Shown: positions 21,301 to 31,500 of the stretch, piece after piece | Layout: every line of letters starts with the position of its first letter | Numbering within the stretch: the first letter of the stretch is position 1 | Source of the DNA: Neurospora crassa OR74A | Lineage: Eukaryota > Ascomycota > Sordariomycetes > Sordariales > Sordariaceae | NCBI RefSeq assembly: GCF_000182925.2 | Contig: NC_026501.1 | Location: 620,001-684,000 of the forward strand | Reading direction: 5' to 3' | Length of the DNA: 64,000 nt | Position numbers and translations under genes: made by a program | The notes under the pieces: generated by a model | Database searches by the model: none | The model's input: only the letters and a program-made list of their open reading frames with translations | Told to the model about the DNA's origin: nothing

Positions 21301-22524
21301 CAGCCTGTGATGGGAGATATCGGATGACGATGGCTCGGAAACTTCTGCCAAGATCTCACCACTGCCCACTTCCCTATCCAAAGATTCTTCAGTACGATCT
21401 GGGTGGTCAGGTAGCTTGAATCCGAAGCTCATCTTAGACCGACGATCGAGGCTAGACTGTGCCGTCGACAGGCAGACACTCAGATGAAAAGAGCTAGTCG
21501 GGGAGAAAAACTTGGGCAGAGTATGGTCTTGGCAAGATGTCAGCTTTGGCGAGCTTGAACTATCAGGGCCATCATCAACATCAACCAAAGCTTTCTGGGT
21601 TTGAGGAGGCAGTGGCTCGGCCGGCGGGGCTATAAAGCCTGACACCCGCTGAAAGCGGTTGAATCCCTCTGCGGGAAGCAGAGGTGATATGCCCACCCCG
21701 TCGTTGATCGGAGGTATGACAGGTGTGTTGGCCAGGATTGGGATTTGTCGCTCGTTTGTTTCTTGTTGTTCCACGAGAGTCTCTAGCCCAATGCTGGGCC
21801 TAGGCGGTCTGATGGGAGTCCCAGTGATGGGGGATTTGGGTGACAAAAAACCGAAGCCAGGCGACCTGGGCACTGGGGCTAGGTTGAACGTGCGCTGGGC
21901 GGGGATGGAAATAACAGTTTGTCGATGGCCGTCTTCCGTAATATGTGTGGTTGTAGTGGCTCTACCTGCAGCTGGGCGTTCCGGTACCACAATCTTGGGC
22001 GGAGCTGGCTTTACCCTTTTCTTTGTGGATTTGGAGGACTTCCTCTTGAACAGTCTCCAAAGCCCACCGCGATGTTTCTTATCGTCAGCATTGCCTTGGT
22101 CTTTGTGGGTGGGCGAAGGCTCGGGAGGAGGAGGAGGAGGGGGCGGCGTGCTCCGAAGAGACTCATTCATCCTAAAGAGAGCTTCACGGTCGCGGTCGTT
22201 TGCGTCCTTGATCTTGGTTTTTAGCTCGTCTTCATGGGCGTCTGGATGGTTGAATATATCGCTGAGGATACTTGAGGCGTTCGAGAGCACTCGAAACCTT
22301 TTCGGTCGGATCAGCTGCCGCATATGGATGTCGGTAAAGTTTCCAGACGATGCTGTCCCAGTAGTCACAGCCGGCGAGATGGGAGGCTCGAACAGACCCA
22401 GGCCACGCGGCGGCTGCAAGCCATGGTCATTGCTGTTGGAGGTACTGTCGACTGGGCGATGTTTATGGCCGTTGGCACCACTAACGCTACCGCTGCCACT
22501 ATTAGGAGCTGGGAGAGACGTCAT
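18340..22524 (-). CDS. Large, mostly disordered Ser-rich protein with a central coiled coil (1394 aa)
   Basis: One uninterrupted frame. The open frame continues upstream to 22701 but has no ATG before 22524 (MTSLPAPNSGSGSVSG), so that is the start. Features: a proline run with a following basic block (about 125-170, RRLFKRKSSK-like positions), consistent with an SH3 ligand next to a nuclear or membrane-binding patch; long Ser/Thr/Pro tracts; a coiled coil at about 628-665 (CEEFRHSKKKELDILRKRLR); repeated Ser/Asn/Thr low complexity; a Gly/Tyr/Asp-rich repeat (YDSHGSGYGAYGYDSYGGYD) at about 1140-1190; a His/Tyr tract; and a terminal helix (MSRIRAYRASLCAELRALEA). No catalytic domain is recognised. 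A GTAAGT near 22623-22628 on the minus strand suggests a 5' untranslated intron. Introns inside the CDS are possible but not needed. Confidence 0.75.
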   Translation of the reverse strand: MTSLPAPNSGSGSVSGANGHKHRPVDSTSNSNDHGLQPPRGLGLFEPPISPAVTTGTASSGNFTDIHMRQLIRPKRFRVLSNASSILSDIFNHPDAHEDELKTKIKDANDRDREALFRMNESLRSTPPPPPPPPEPSPTHKDQGNADDKKHRGGLWRLFKRKSSKSTKKRVKPAPPKIVVPERPAAGRATTTTHITEDGHRQTVISIPAQRTFNLAPVPRSPGFGFLSPKSPITGTPIRPPRPSIGLETLVEQQETNERQIPILANTPVIPPINDGVGISPLLPAEGFNRFQRVSGFIAPPAEPLPPQTQKALVDVDDGPDSSSSPKLTSCQDHTLPKFFSPTSSFHLSVCLSTAQSSLDRRSKMSFGFKLPDHPDRTEESLDREVGSGEILAEVSEPSSSDISHHRLDTATGRDSVGSADVSSFSWVATPSDKLRALPDHQVRQQPSLWSIKSFTKRKPPKRNDSLDGESVKTDEDQSAAFHTPPDLPAEDLTEPDAEALSSAVETVEAVQIPPLRFSTVMIVADLKPLSCRSSISLGPSQPEGTNRQDGELEQASDNVVTDSVQAPSSVVDLNTPQATPLPAPSTNLNKSLQLRRTSQIICPPLRFSSSSDYRFSRTGVPCSGSHIDLLQQCEEFRHSKKKELDILRKRLRQLENRNSWLLTTVTKQLPGGYEYQVDDYDAMGERGRHHQHDMITTSTASASDRVSMTSQHMFGNTTIDDSVTGTTGFSSSSLTTGSRLTSPAQHLQHPRSNASPATTSNSSSSTSNTSTNTSLSAQPTLTPIPSPTPHSKPTLVTRSNNTSSTITSGGGRAFPLVTSHKDTSTACSTYTAIAISQPTKLPPAPIPAARRARSLPRDPRLGSFSSRSRSADNKHDYKHNRTNDSHAHTSGPANSCSISNGIIDGDKKNTSNGVNNGSGSESGRSSGSRSTSASRGPAPFPPSLTYNGLLPDTAARRREKREYRKKQEEIMRRLADTPFRGVQQTMTLHASSSSSSLGAVVRHQQGKPSGASISSTSANSTALYNGSFSGSGYDSDQGYGGHNENSRHHGHDGRDPLTRLRDLRENMGMAISGIGIGLAVTSDEDGYIYDGHGVAYQYHEDDALGYDSHGSGYGAYGYDSYGGYDGDGYGVSSGDLGHEAGREEGKAQDRREAKAERQYTLLNSSSLSRHHYHHHHYYHRNRDQRNNSPPPFSLPSWPSLPSLPSLPSLSGPSRSSLETEEWFPSLYRAHAQQSEKQSEDTSSDYDEPANSDSTTNTKKSERAIRRKTTIVASNSTEANGNRNGWDTLEPLMRELTGNGGGNEPNGAIGTAVSTSSIVEDEQKINRIVHEGHEGHEEARQLVDNNDDIGFGPMDEKDLEEETETMSRIRAYRASLCAELRALEASVNILHETR

Positions 22525-23251
22525 GGTTGTCACAAACGCGAGGAAAAGGATGCTATGGAGGATGTTCCTCTCTTCTTGTTGCTCAGCTTTCTTGTCTTTG
22601 CGGCTTTCCGAAGGTTGCGGGCACTTACAGACCCAAGAAAGGTGTTTACCGCCAACGGCTCGAAGCAAACGGATGGTGCTTGTGATGATGTTCAGGGTCA
22701 AGATGGCCCTTCCTCATGCGGAGGTTGGCGTAGGAAATCCAGTTTGGTGTCCTGGAATCAAGTAGGTGGCCAGGACGTCTCGAAAACAGTAACTCCGCAA
22801 CAACTGGGAGAGGATGCAGGTAAATCTGCAGCCGATAATATCCACATCATCTAGCTTTTCTCTATCTTGTACATCAACGCTTCTGGATGCATGTTGCAAG
22901 TATGAGCCTCCATTCTACCTAATCATGCAGTTAAAGTCTGGAGAGGGGCCAAGAATAACCATTCTATGCATCAGCATGTCCGCCTACAGACATTTTCCGT
23001 CATCATACATCCAAGGCCAGGACTGATGGATGAGTGCGGGCGGGCACGCGGTAATCCCTCAACATATCCAAGTAATCATTAGCAAGAAGCTATTTCAAAA
23101 TCTCCCTGTGTTGTGCTTCTCTTCCCTGATGTCTGGCAAACGTTTGTTCTTCTTGTCGATACACGTGTAACGGAGGTGGACACCTCAGGTATATAACCTA
23201 CCTCACCACTCCCTTTTCCCACGACCGGTAGCCCTGAAGAACATTTCACAT
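22525..23251. other. Leader of the large protein gene and upstream region of the 5S gene
   Basis: The left part is the probable 5' leader of the minus-strand gene. A TATATAA-like sequence at about 23191-23197 lies 55-60 bases upstream of the 5S start, further than the usual Neurospora 5S TATA position (about -29). Confidence 0.45.
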
Positions 23252-23375
23252 ACATACGACCATAGGCACCAGGGCAAAAACTCGGGATCCCGTCCGCTCT
23301 CCCCTAGATAAGCCGGTGCCTGCCAGACTAGTAGTCGGATCGGTGACGACCGGCGAATAACCTGGTGTTGTATGT
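23252..23375 (+). rRNA. 5S rRNA gene, dispersed variant isotype
   Basis: It starts ACATACGACCATA and ends GGTGTTGTATGT, which pair as helix I. The interior contains the Neurospora signatures ACTCGGGATCCCGTCCGCTC, ACTAGTAGT and CGGTGACGACC. Helix II is a perfect 7-bp pairing, AGGCACC (23264-23270) with GGTGCCT (23315-23321). This differs from the common alpha 5S in both strands, so pairing is kept. A run of seven T at 23377-23383 follows as the Pol III terminator. The length is about 124 rather than 120 bases, and several helix II/III-side positions differ from alpha. I therefore call it a minor isotype (beta/gamma-like) or a well-preserved pseudogene. Single 5S genes scattered among protein genes are characteristic of Neurospora. 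Confidence 0.9.
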
Positions 23376-23376
23376 C

Positions 23377-23383
23377 TTTTTTT
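23377..23383 (+). terminator. Pol III T-run terminator of the 5S gene
   Basis: Seven T residues, two bases after the 3' end of the 5S sequence. Confidence 0.8.
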
Positions 23384-23689
23384 CCATCTTTCCTTTTTTC
23401 ATGAGTGATGGTTCTTCCTTTTTCTACCCTGGAAGGCAGGCTGAGGAAGCTTGTTCAGTATGGAAGGAGCACTTGATTTATCTATTCAACCCGCATTGCT
23501 TGAGGTTGATTCTTCGCTTCCTTTGTCGTTACCAACGAGGAGGCGCGTTGAGGAAGCGTGTTATTCAAAATCGACATGGAGAGAGAAAGAGTGCGAACAA
23601 TACGCCAAAACCAAGTCTAATAGATGTACCTAGCTGCCTAGTACTTAGGGTCTGTGTATGGAAGGTACAATCATCACATGGCCGTGGGT

Positions 23690-23803
23690 AAGACAGCGTA
23701 GTCGGCAGAGGTGAAGCGCGCCACTTCAGTCCGTAACTGCCCTCTTATCTAGAAGCAACGGCGTTCGAATCTGTCCTCGGGCACGTTCGGGCAACCCTTT
23801 TTT
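23690..23803 (+). ncRNA. Possible Pol III-transcribed element (tRNA-like A and B boxes)
   Basis: An A-box match AGCGTAGTCGG lies at 23695-23705, a B-box match GTTCGAATC at 23763-23771, and a six-T run at 23798-23803. Between the boxes is a nested hairpin: GGCAG (23704-23708) with CTGCC (23737-23741), enclosing TGAAG (23712-23716) with CTTCA (23724-23728) around a 7-base loop. It does not fold as a standard tRNA: the T stem does not pair around the B box, no matching acceptor stem is seen, and the loop lacks U33. It could be a decayed tRNA, a SINE-like relic or an uncharacterised small RNA gene. Confidence 0.25.
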
Positions 23804-24750
23804 CTTTCTTTTATTTTCTCTCTTTTTTTCTTGTATTCATCTTCTTCTTTTATCTAGGGGTACGGACCACGCAAATCGTAGAGATACGACGAGACCAGAC
23901 ACCACAAGTCCAACCGGACGTCTGGTGGGTATCGATTACCCGAAAACCAAGTCTACGATTCCGGTTCATGAGGGACAGGCGAAAACCTCGAACGATCAAA
24001 CGAGGCAAGAGCATAGGAGTCCATGTCATGGCAGTCAGCTCAGCTAACAGCACTGGCTAGAATACCGAAACAAACTAAACACCTATGCGAATATTCAAAT
24101 GGGACCTGATTCAATGTAAACTCCAAACCTGCGGAACGAGTATACAACACGGATGACATTGACGAACACGTAGTGGTGGAGTGATGCAAATGTCAATTCT
24201 TGACTGTAGTCTTGTCAGTCGGTAAATGAGTGAGGGAGAGAGTCAATGGATGTTCTTGATGGGTTTATGGGTATCATTTGTCTATCGGTGGAATTTGAGA
24301 AGCGAGCATGAAGTGGTGTTTATAGGTAGGGGTAGGTTGATAGATGTCCCTCGTTTTCGCCATCCAGCCGTGGTACTGTATCCCAATTTGTTCAGACCTC
24401 CCGCCAAGTAGATGACCTCCAACAGCCAGCCGAGAAAGTATGTCGTGTGCGTCCGAGGCGTCACTGGCTTTGGATGTGGTAATGAATGATGTTTTGTTTG
24501 GACCGCCCGCCGCCCTTTCCACTCACGGCCTCTCGTCCTGCGAGTCTGTTTGGTTCGTTCCCTCCAGTGTGGTCCGCCCAGGGCTCTTCTTTTCCCAGTT
24601 CCTCGGTCAGGATTTCTTCCTTATCCATGGCTCTTCCTCCTGTCCGTCATCATAAGAGGGGTCAACAAGCCAGCATCGTTGCGCTCGCAGGGGCAAATTC
24701 GTGTATGCTGTTATTCATATGTCGTCGTTTCCTCGCTTGCGTAACCCTCT

Positions 24751-25553
24751 TTAGAATCCAATAGCACCACTCTTCTCGTCGATGTGACGGAAGCGCTCCC
24801 TCTCCTTGCGCTCCTTCAGCAGACAGGCGGTCGCCATGACAAGGACAACGTCAATACCAACCATGCCGAAGACCGCAGTAAAAATGTTGTCGATCAGGAC
24901 GTTGGCGAAGGAGGTGATGGGGGTCGCACATGGGCGCATGAGCGCGGCGGCAGCTGGGCTGGAGCAGATGTCGTCGGTGATGAAGGCGGGGGAGGTGCTA
25001 TTGAAGTAGCCGCAGCATTTGAACTGAGAGTTCTTGTTAGCATAAATGCAGCTACAGGTAGGAAGATCGGATGGACGACATACAGCTGACTGCATTAGCT
25101 CCTGAATCTCAGGAGGCTGGCTGAAATAAAAGGGAGCAAAATCCGCCTTGGTCTTGAGGGTCATGATCCAGAGGTAGAGACCGATGATGAGGCTGAAGAT
25201 ACCGCAGACGGTGGTCATCCAACCGCCCAGCTTGAGCCATCCCCGTGCGGGGGTAATGATACCGGGAATGGTGAAGAGGAATGTGACGAAGATGAAGACG
25301 GCATTCACGATACCGGCTATATCAGGGTTTGTTCCGTCAGCGATGTGAACCAGAGGTCAAGCAACGTGTCGACTTCCAGTCACCCACCTGTGAGAGGAAA
25401 CCTCTGGTACAAAAGATTCCTTGCTGCTTGTTGTCCTTCTGTAGGGACCTCAAACTGGATGTTCTGAACAATGACGGAGAAGGCGATCATGAAGATGCCC
25501 ATCAGAAGGAAGAGGCCATCGGCGACCACATAGGCCAGAAGCACTTTACTCAT
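24751..25553 (-). CDS. Tetraspanin, Pls1-like class (243 aa, 2 exons)
   Basis: Exons 25388-25553 and 24751-25316. The intron (GTGGGT donor, CTGAC branch site, TAG acceptor) is in phase 1. Four membrane segments: about 5-27, 56-77, 88-107 and 198-222. The large extracellular loop (about 108-197) carries the tetraspanin hallmark KCCGYFN with the CCG at 156-158. Further cysteines at about 135, 143, 145, 173 and 185 can form disulfides. Both termini are short and cytosolic; the C-terminal tail is charged (KERKERERFRHIDEK). Fungal tetraspanins organise membrane microdomains; Pls1 is needed for penetration-peg formation in pathogens and ascospore germination in Podospora. Assignment to the Pls1 rather than the Tsp2/Tsp3 class is inference from size and layout. 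Confidence 0.88.
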
Positions 25554-28500
25554 TGTATTTCTTGTATATGTTGTCTCGTGTGTTTGTTGTTGTTGTTGTT
25601 GTTGATGAGCAGCCTCGACTTGAAAGACTCGGCTGCCCCCTTTGACTCAGTCCGAGATGATGTTCGTCTACGGGCTCGACAGAGTGTTTGTTTTCTTGTG
25701 GTTTTCAATATGGAAATGGACGACCGGCGTCTTCGTAGTGGTGAGAGACTGTACGGAGTATTAAGGAGCGAAAGATACCGATGAAATCGACCTGCAATTC
25801 CAATCGCGGATAAAAGAGGGTGCCAAGAGGCAAAAGGAAGCGAATGGTGAACTGAAAATGGTATATTCTTTTGGTGTTTACCCGATCATGACATCGAAAG
25901 GAGAGGTCGGACTACATAGCAACCCGCCGAGACGACAAGTAATGGAAGATTCGGAGAAGGGCACGGAACAAGCAATTCGAACTGGGCACAGCCGACCAGC
26001 CAGGGCAAAAAGCCGATACGATCAAGAAGACAAGGAGCGAGAGTAGAGACGTTCCAGAGTCCAGACACGGGCGAAGACTGGCCACATGACGGGGGGCATC
26101 CCACTTGGCGATGGCTTCAGGAAACAGAGACGAGGGGACGATGTTACTGCACGGAGATGAAAAGACAGGGCAGCACTACCATTGCGCGACTCGCATCGGA
26201 TGCTTCAGACCGAGATGTTTGTAGGAGAGTTGCCTGTTCCTGACATGAGTCGTTTCAGATGTCGTTGCGTGACAGGCGTTCACAGGGGCCTGGGCGGTTG
26301 AACGGTCGTTGCCAAGACTGGCGGCGGTTAGGGGACTCGTCCCAAAGCCCACGAAATCAGGGGTTTTTGTTAAGACACGTGCCTCTACGCGCCCTGTGCT
26401 GCCTCTGAAAAGAGGCTTAGAGACGATGCCGAGGGCGACAAATCTGGACGAGAACGAATGTCACCAACCAATCTGGGGACGGGACTGGTGGACCATCAGA
26501 AATCGAACGACAAGAAGGTCAACATATCAAAACCTCAAACAGGAGGCTTGCTTCATCTTTTTCCAAAACCTCTGAAGGTCCATCTCTCTTCTTTTTTTTT
26601 TTGTTCTTTTACCATTCATTGTCGACACTTTTACAAACTCTTCGCCCTGTTCGAAACGCCGCCAAACGCAGACGCTCAAGTGCACAGACCTGAAAACCCG
26701 AGCTTGACTGACCGCCAGCTTTCTCTGTGTTGCAGGTTGCACTTAGACATTTGGTGGCGACGGTCTCGACAACAGCGTCATTCATGCGAAGACACACACA
26801 CACACACATAACTACCGCCGACCTTGCTGTGTAGCAGCTGGGCGAGATACCGCTACGATCCGTACTCTGGATTGTACTCCTTGGGACCCAAGGGTCACAG
26901 TTACACGGAAACTGCACCGCCGCGACAACACCGCTCTCACTAGAAAGACTCTTGACTCGAGCTCCGAGTAGATGGCATATCACCACCAGCCTTAGCTCTG
27001 ACCGGTTGGCATCTCACCATGTCTTTGGATCTCGGTACGGGTTGCTCTCTGACTTTGTCCGCCATGCTTCTCGTCCTCAGTTGAGACTGGCTTCAAGTGG
27101 TTGCGCTGATTGGCGCAGAGTCATTGCGATAACCCTCCGAACGCCGCAGCCGCAAGACATGACGGGGCTTTTCTTTGATTCTGTGCCGCGTTCAAAGATC
27201 AGCAACCGGACACGTCGGATTTTACATTGGCTGTACTCAGAACAACTGCGAGCTGGATCGACGACTCCAGTTGATGTCTTGTTGTGTGTGGGTTTTTGTT
27301 CTGCTCACGAGGCTCTGGCAGGCGTGACTTGTAGGGGACCAGGTAACAAACAGTCAGCAATATGTAGCCATCAAGACAGGTGTAGAACACCCATCTTGTT
27401 GATTTGCTGGAGATACTTGACCGCCAACTTTCAGCTTCAAAGGCCAAAGAATCGACTCGCATCGGCCTTCAGTGGGTCAAAGTCATCGGCAAAAGACTCC
27501 CGTCCGATGCAACTTGTTCGGTGCTGGGTGCTGCATCGACGCGGGCCATCAACGTCCGGTCGAATGATCGGGTTTCGTTCATTTGTTAGCGCGCCCGGTC
27601 TCCAGTCAGTCCCTAGCAACCAAGTGGAATATGAGGGAAGCGTGTAAGCAGCTTTGAAGCAAAAGTCATCATGTGTGTTGTGTACACTATGTACACTATT
27701 GACTCGGCTATTCCATCAGCTTTGCGGAGTATCCCCAGACACCTCGGTCATTGTGTTTTTTTTTTGCCGGCATTCTCACCACCTGGGCTTGTGATGGTGG
27801 CACACTGGCTGTGAATTTGTGAAGCCTGCGATTTGACCCAAAGGGGAAATCTGTTGTGCTGCTGCTGCCGGCGCCCGTCCGATGGCGTCGGTTGTCACAA
27901 TGGCTTCATAGCGGCGCGGGTAGAGTCTGGTCAGCAACCTACTATGGTAAGGCATTCCATCCTTCCGGGCATTGGGAGACTGGCGCCTGGCAAGAGAGGA
28001 CGAGACGGGGCAAGTCTGTCCGATCAGGACAAGTGACAAAAAGTGTACCTGACCCGTGCCTGCCTGCCTGCCTGCCTGGAAAAACTCGATTCAATTGCCT
28101 GAAGGTTGCCCACCTCGACGCGGAGACAAGGGGGGCCCCACTCGGTTCCAGGCCGTGGCTTTGACCCGCTAGCCAATCAAAAGTGGCCGTCATTCCGTAA
28201 GAAGAAGCTGCTGCTCATTTCCTGTTTTCAGCAACCCACTTGCCCGTTTTCGACCACTTTCCTCCGCACTTTTCATTGTCCAGTCCTTCATCGCTTGCAG
28301 CTGTGTCTTGTCTCGTGCAAGTGCCACCGATTCATTCCTCTGATTCAACCTAATTCCTTAGAGGTACTGAATGTAAAGTTCATGATTTGACAATGGGACG
28401 GGCATCGGAAGGAACTGAAGTCTGCCGTGATGATGGCATCGTCCACTTTTCCATCTTCGCACTCTGCCGTCTGTCAGTTGCCTGTTCCTGAACTGCCGTT

Positions 28501-31500
28501 ACTTTCCGGGCACCTCATCCCTCGTCCCATCCTTCAGCCTAGCATAGTGGTACTGCTGCATGCCATCCCACACCTTTCCTATCCGAGGAACTTGTCAAGC
28601 TTGCCCGCGAAATCGATTATTGGCCATGGCACACAGCCGAATCCCGCCTATCCATCATTTCATCCTCTCATTAAACTCTGCATACCTTGGAGCCTCTCCA
28701 CAACTCATCCCAACACGGCCCCAAATATTGCTTGCTCAAAAGCTTGTCAGGGCAAACTCTCTCAGCTTAGGAGGCACCATGGCTCCAGTCAGGTAGGTCC
28801 AAGGGTGAGGTTACATTGTCGACCCCAGTTCTTCTCCCTCCCACTGTCGTCGGAACCCACAAATCCTCCTCACACGCAATCACGCGCTATCGCGCACCCC
28901 CCCGCTTCTCCCATCCTTGCAGGCACCATGCCTGGGACTTCTCCAATCTTCGACCACTGTGCGCGCGAGCCTCTCGCCCCGGTCGTCCCAGGGGGTGGGG
29001 CACCAGTGGGCAACAACAGAACGAAGCAGAGCGGCACAGTGGAAACAAAAGTCCAGCGCAGTTCGTGGGCAAGCTCCACCGGCAGACGGCCGGCCCAGCA
29101 ACACACACAAACCTACCCAGCTCTTCCAGCCCATCCATCCCTCCGCGTCCCCCTATCTCTCGCAATTGGGGGGAGGCGTCATTCCGGACTGACACAATCA
29201 TGAATTTTCACCCATTTGCTACCTAGCCTCTCCATAAAAGTTTCTCGGGGGGCCGATTACTCTCTCGCTCGCTCGCTCTCGCCAACCCAGACAAGCAAAA
29301 CTCCCCTGGAATTCCCCTGGCCCCGTGCCTAGCCGGCCCCATCAATGGCACGGGTAAAGGTAGCATGGTGTTCTCTTTGCGTAGGATGGCTTCGAGATAG
29401 CAGAATAACACCTGCATACTATACAACAGGTACCATGTCTGATCATCAAGGTACGCCGCTGGCCGGTACGGTGACGGGACCCGCACTGCTTTTACTACTG
29501 TCTCAAATGGACGTTCTATGTACGTACATGAATTGTCCGAGCGTTGAGGATGCTGCATACCGAGGCGTTTCGTGGATCATGATAGTCGTTCCGAGAGATT
29601 GGAAGAGTCAAACCAAAGCGGGCGGACGGAAACGTCCAGTGCTACTGAAATCGTTCTACGGCTGTCCATGATAGGCAAGGTTCCCATCTTGTCTTTCTGC
29701 CTCTGCCTCGGAAAATAAGGGACTTGCACGTCTTTCAAGTTGACGGTAGCAAAGGGCTGCAGAACGACATATCGCAGGCGGGATAATCTTTAGGGAGCAT
29801 GCGCAAGTACGGGGTATCGACAATCCAATCGAGATCGTGGAATAATTCTACACCCTTCACAAAGGCACTGACAGCGGGTAACTAACAGATCTTGACGAAC
29901 ACCACCACCAGACCGGTGACCTCCCCACACATGCATCATTCATCTGGTTCGATAGTTTGATGTCTCTGTTTCGACGTCGAACTGTATATGTTTTCCAAAT
30001 AAAGACGAAAAAGAAAGAAAAAAGAAGAAGAAAAGCAAAAGGGCAGGTATCTGTCGAACCACACTCGGCAACAAACTCATTGGACGTCACGGACCCCTAT
30101 GTGGTTCGGGGCCCTTTGAGAACCCTTGGAGGTGGTGTGGGCTGGCCTATCCCACCCAGGTCCTGGGCAAGTCTGGGAAGCATTGCGAAGAAGAGATGGG
30201 CTGGCTGCAATCTGGGCTGGGCTATCGGCGAACTCTGCAGACCATTGAGATTGCTATTCCAGATGCAAGTGTCCTGCCGGATGCCTTACGCGAAAGCACT
30301 GTTGACTCTCGCTTCTCATTGTTCTCAGACTCCTGTCATTTCGTTTTCCACTATTCGAGTGATCCGCGCACAACGGGTTTATGTCTCAGCCTTCGAAAAT
30401 GAAAAGTAGTGTAGAACAATGAGGCTGGTGAGGAAAAAAAGAAATACAACAGAAAATCAAGCGAGTCCGTTGACCGGCTACCCCCGCCGCCGCCGCCGCC
30501 GCCGTTGTCCGTCCGGGTACAATACGCCAATCGCTCTTTGGAGCGGCATGCCCTGTACATAGTATGTAGTACGTGCGAAGCGTTTTTAGCAGCCGAGTTG
30601 CCCGGTTGCCCTACGGAACCAAGACCATGAAAGGCACTGAGCGTTTCGTGGTCTTTCCTTTCGATACCCTGTATGATTTTCCCCGCTACGAGCTTCAAGA
30701 GAGACAAGACGGAGGCTGGGGCTGATAAAATTAAACATCCGCCGCTTTGGAGGCTGATCACTCGGGAAGCAGCAAAATTGCCCGTAAAAGGCTCGGAAAT
30801 ATCAACAAGTCCAGCCGTTACTGCACCGCCCACCCAGCATCTTCCGTCCGCTCCAAACCCGGATCTCAAACAGCAACTCGGTCACAGTCGGTCTTCATCT
30901 GGTATGCACTGTGCGTGAGACGCGTAAGTGGGCAGGTCACTACTAGTAACAGGAACAGAGCACCGACCGCCCGGCCCTCGACGTTGCCCCTGCTGACGAA
31001 ACCCTGGCTCCTGGACCCCAAAGACAAGCTAAGAAATTCCCAAGAAAGCAACACAGTGGACTTGAGAACATGGCCGCGCCGCCGGTCGACAGAGCCATAA
31101 TCGCCGAGAAAAAAAGGGACCTTTCAACCTCGAACTTGTGCCTTGTGTGCGTGCTGGGGGAAGCTTTCGGAAACTAACCTTTCTGGCTCTGGCTGCACGA
31201 AGCACGAACAGGGCCTCCGTTCCGATGCTCAGGGGAACGGCGGTTGAAGCGGGGCGGCGCCGTTGGAGGAGTCTCATTCGATTCGTACAAACACCTCCTC
31301 CATGTTCGGTCTTGACCCACGCCATACTACCGATAGCGCAACCCGCAGGTAGAGGTAAGCACGGCAGGGCATTCATTCCAGAGACACGGACAAGGGGACC
31401 TTCAATGCCACTTCTCATGATACCACGAACATACATACATGCCTTTGCTGCTGGGTGAGAGAGAAGGTACAAGGACCAAAACAAAACCGGTCTGTAATAA

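Larger units (their letters stand above)
23376..24750. other. Region between the 5S gene and the tetraspanin gene
   Basis: No protein gene is supported. It contains the Pol III-like element described separately and, near its right end, the probable 3' untranslated region of the minus-strand tetraspanin. Confidence 0.5.

Noticed and set aside
22525-22701. 59-residue N-terminal extension of the large disordered protein
   Set aside because: The open frame has no ATG before 22524; its first codon is TTG and it contains a probable 5' intron donor.
23690-23790. A normal tRNA gene
   Set aside because: A and B boxes are present, but no acceptor stem, T stem or U33-containing anticodon loop can be formed; kept only as a low-confidence Pol III element.
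28427-29226. Overlapping plus-strand ORFs of 258 and 136 codons and their antisense partners
   Set aside because: Pro/Ser/His-rich C-rich leader-like DNA; several frames are open on both strands at once, as expected of skewed composition rather than coding.
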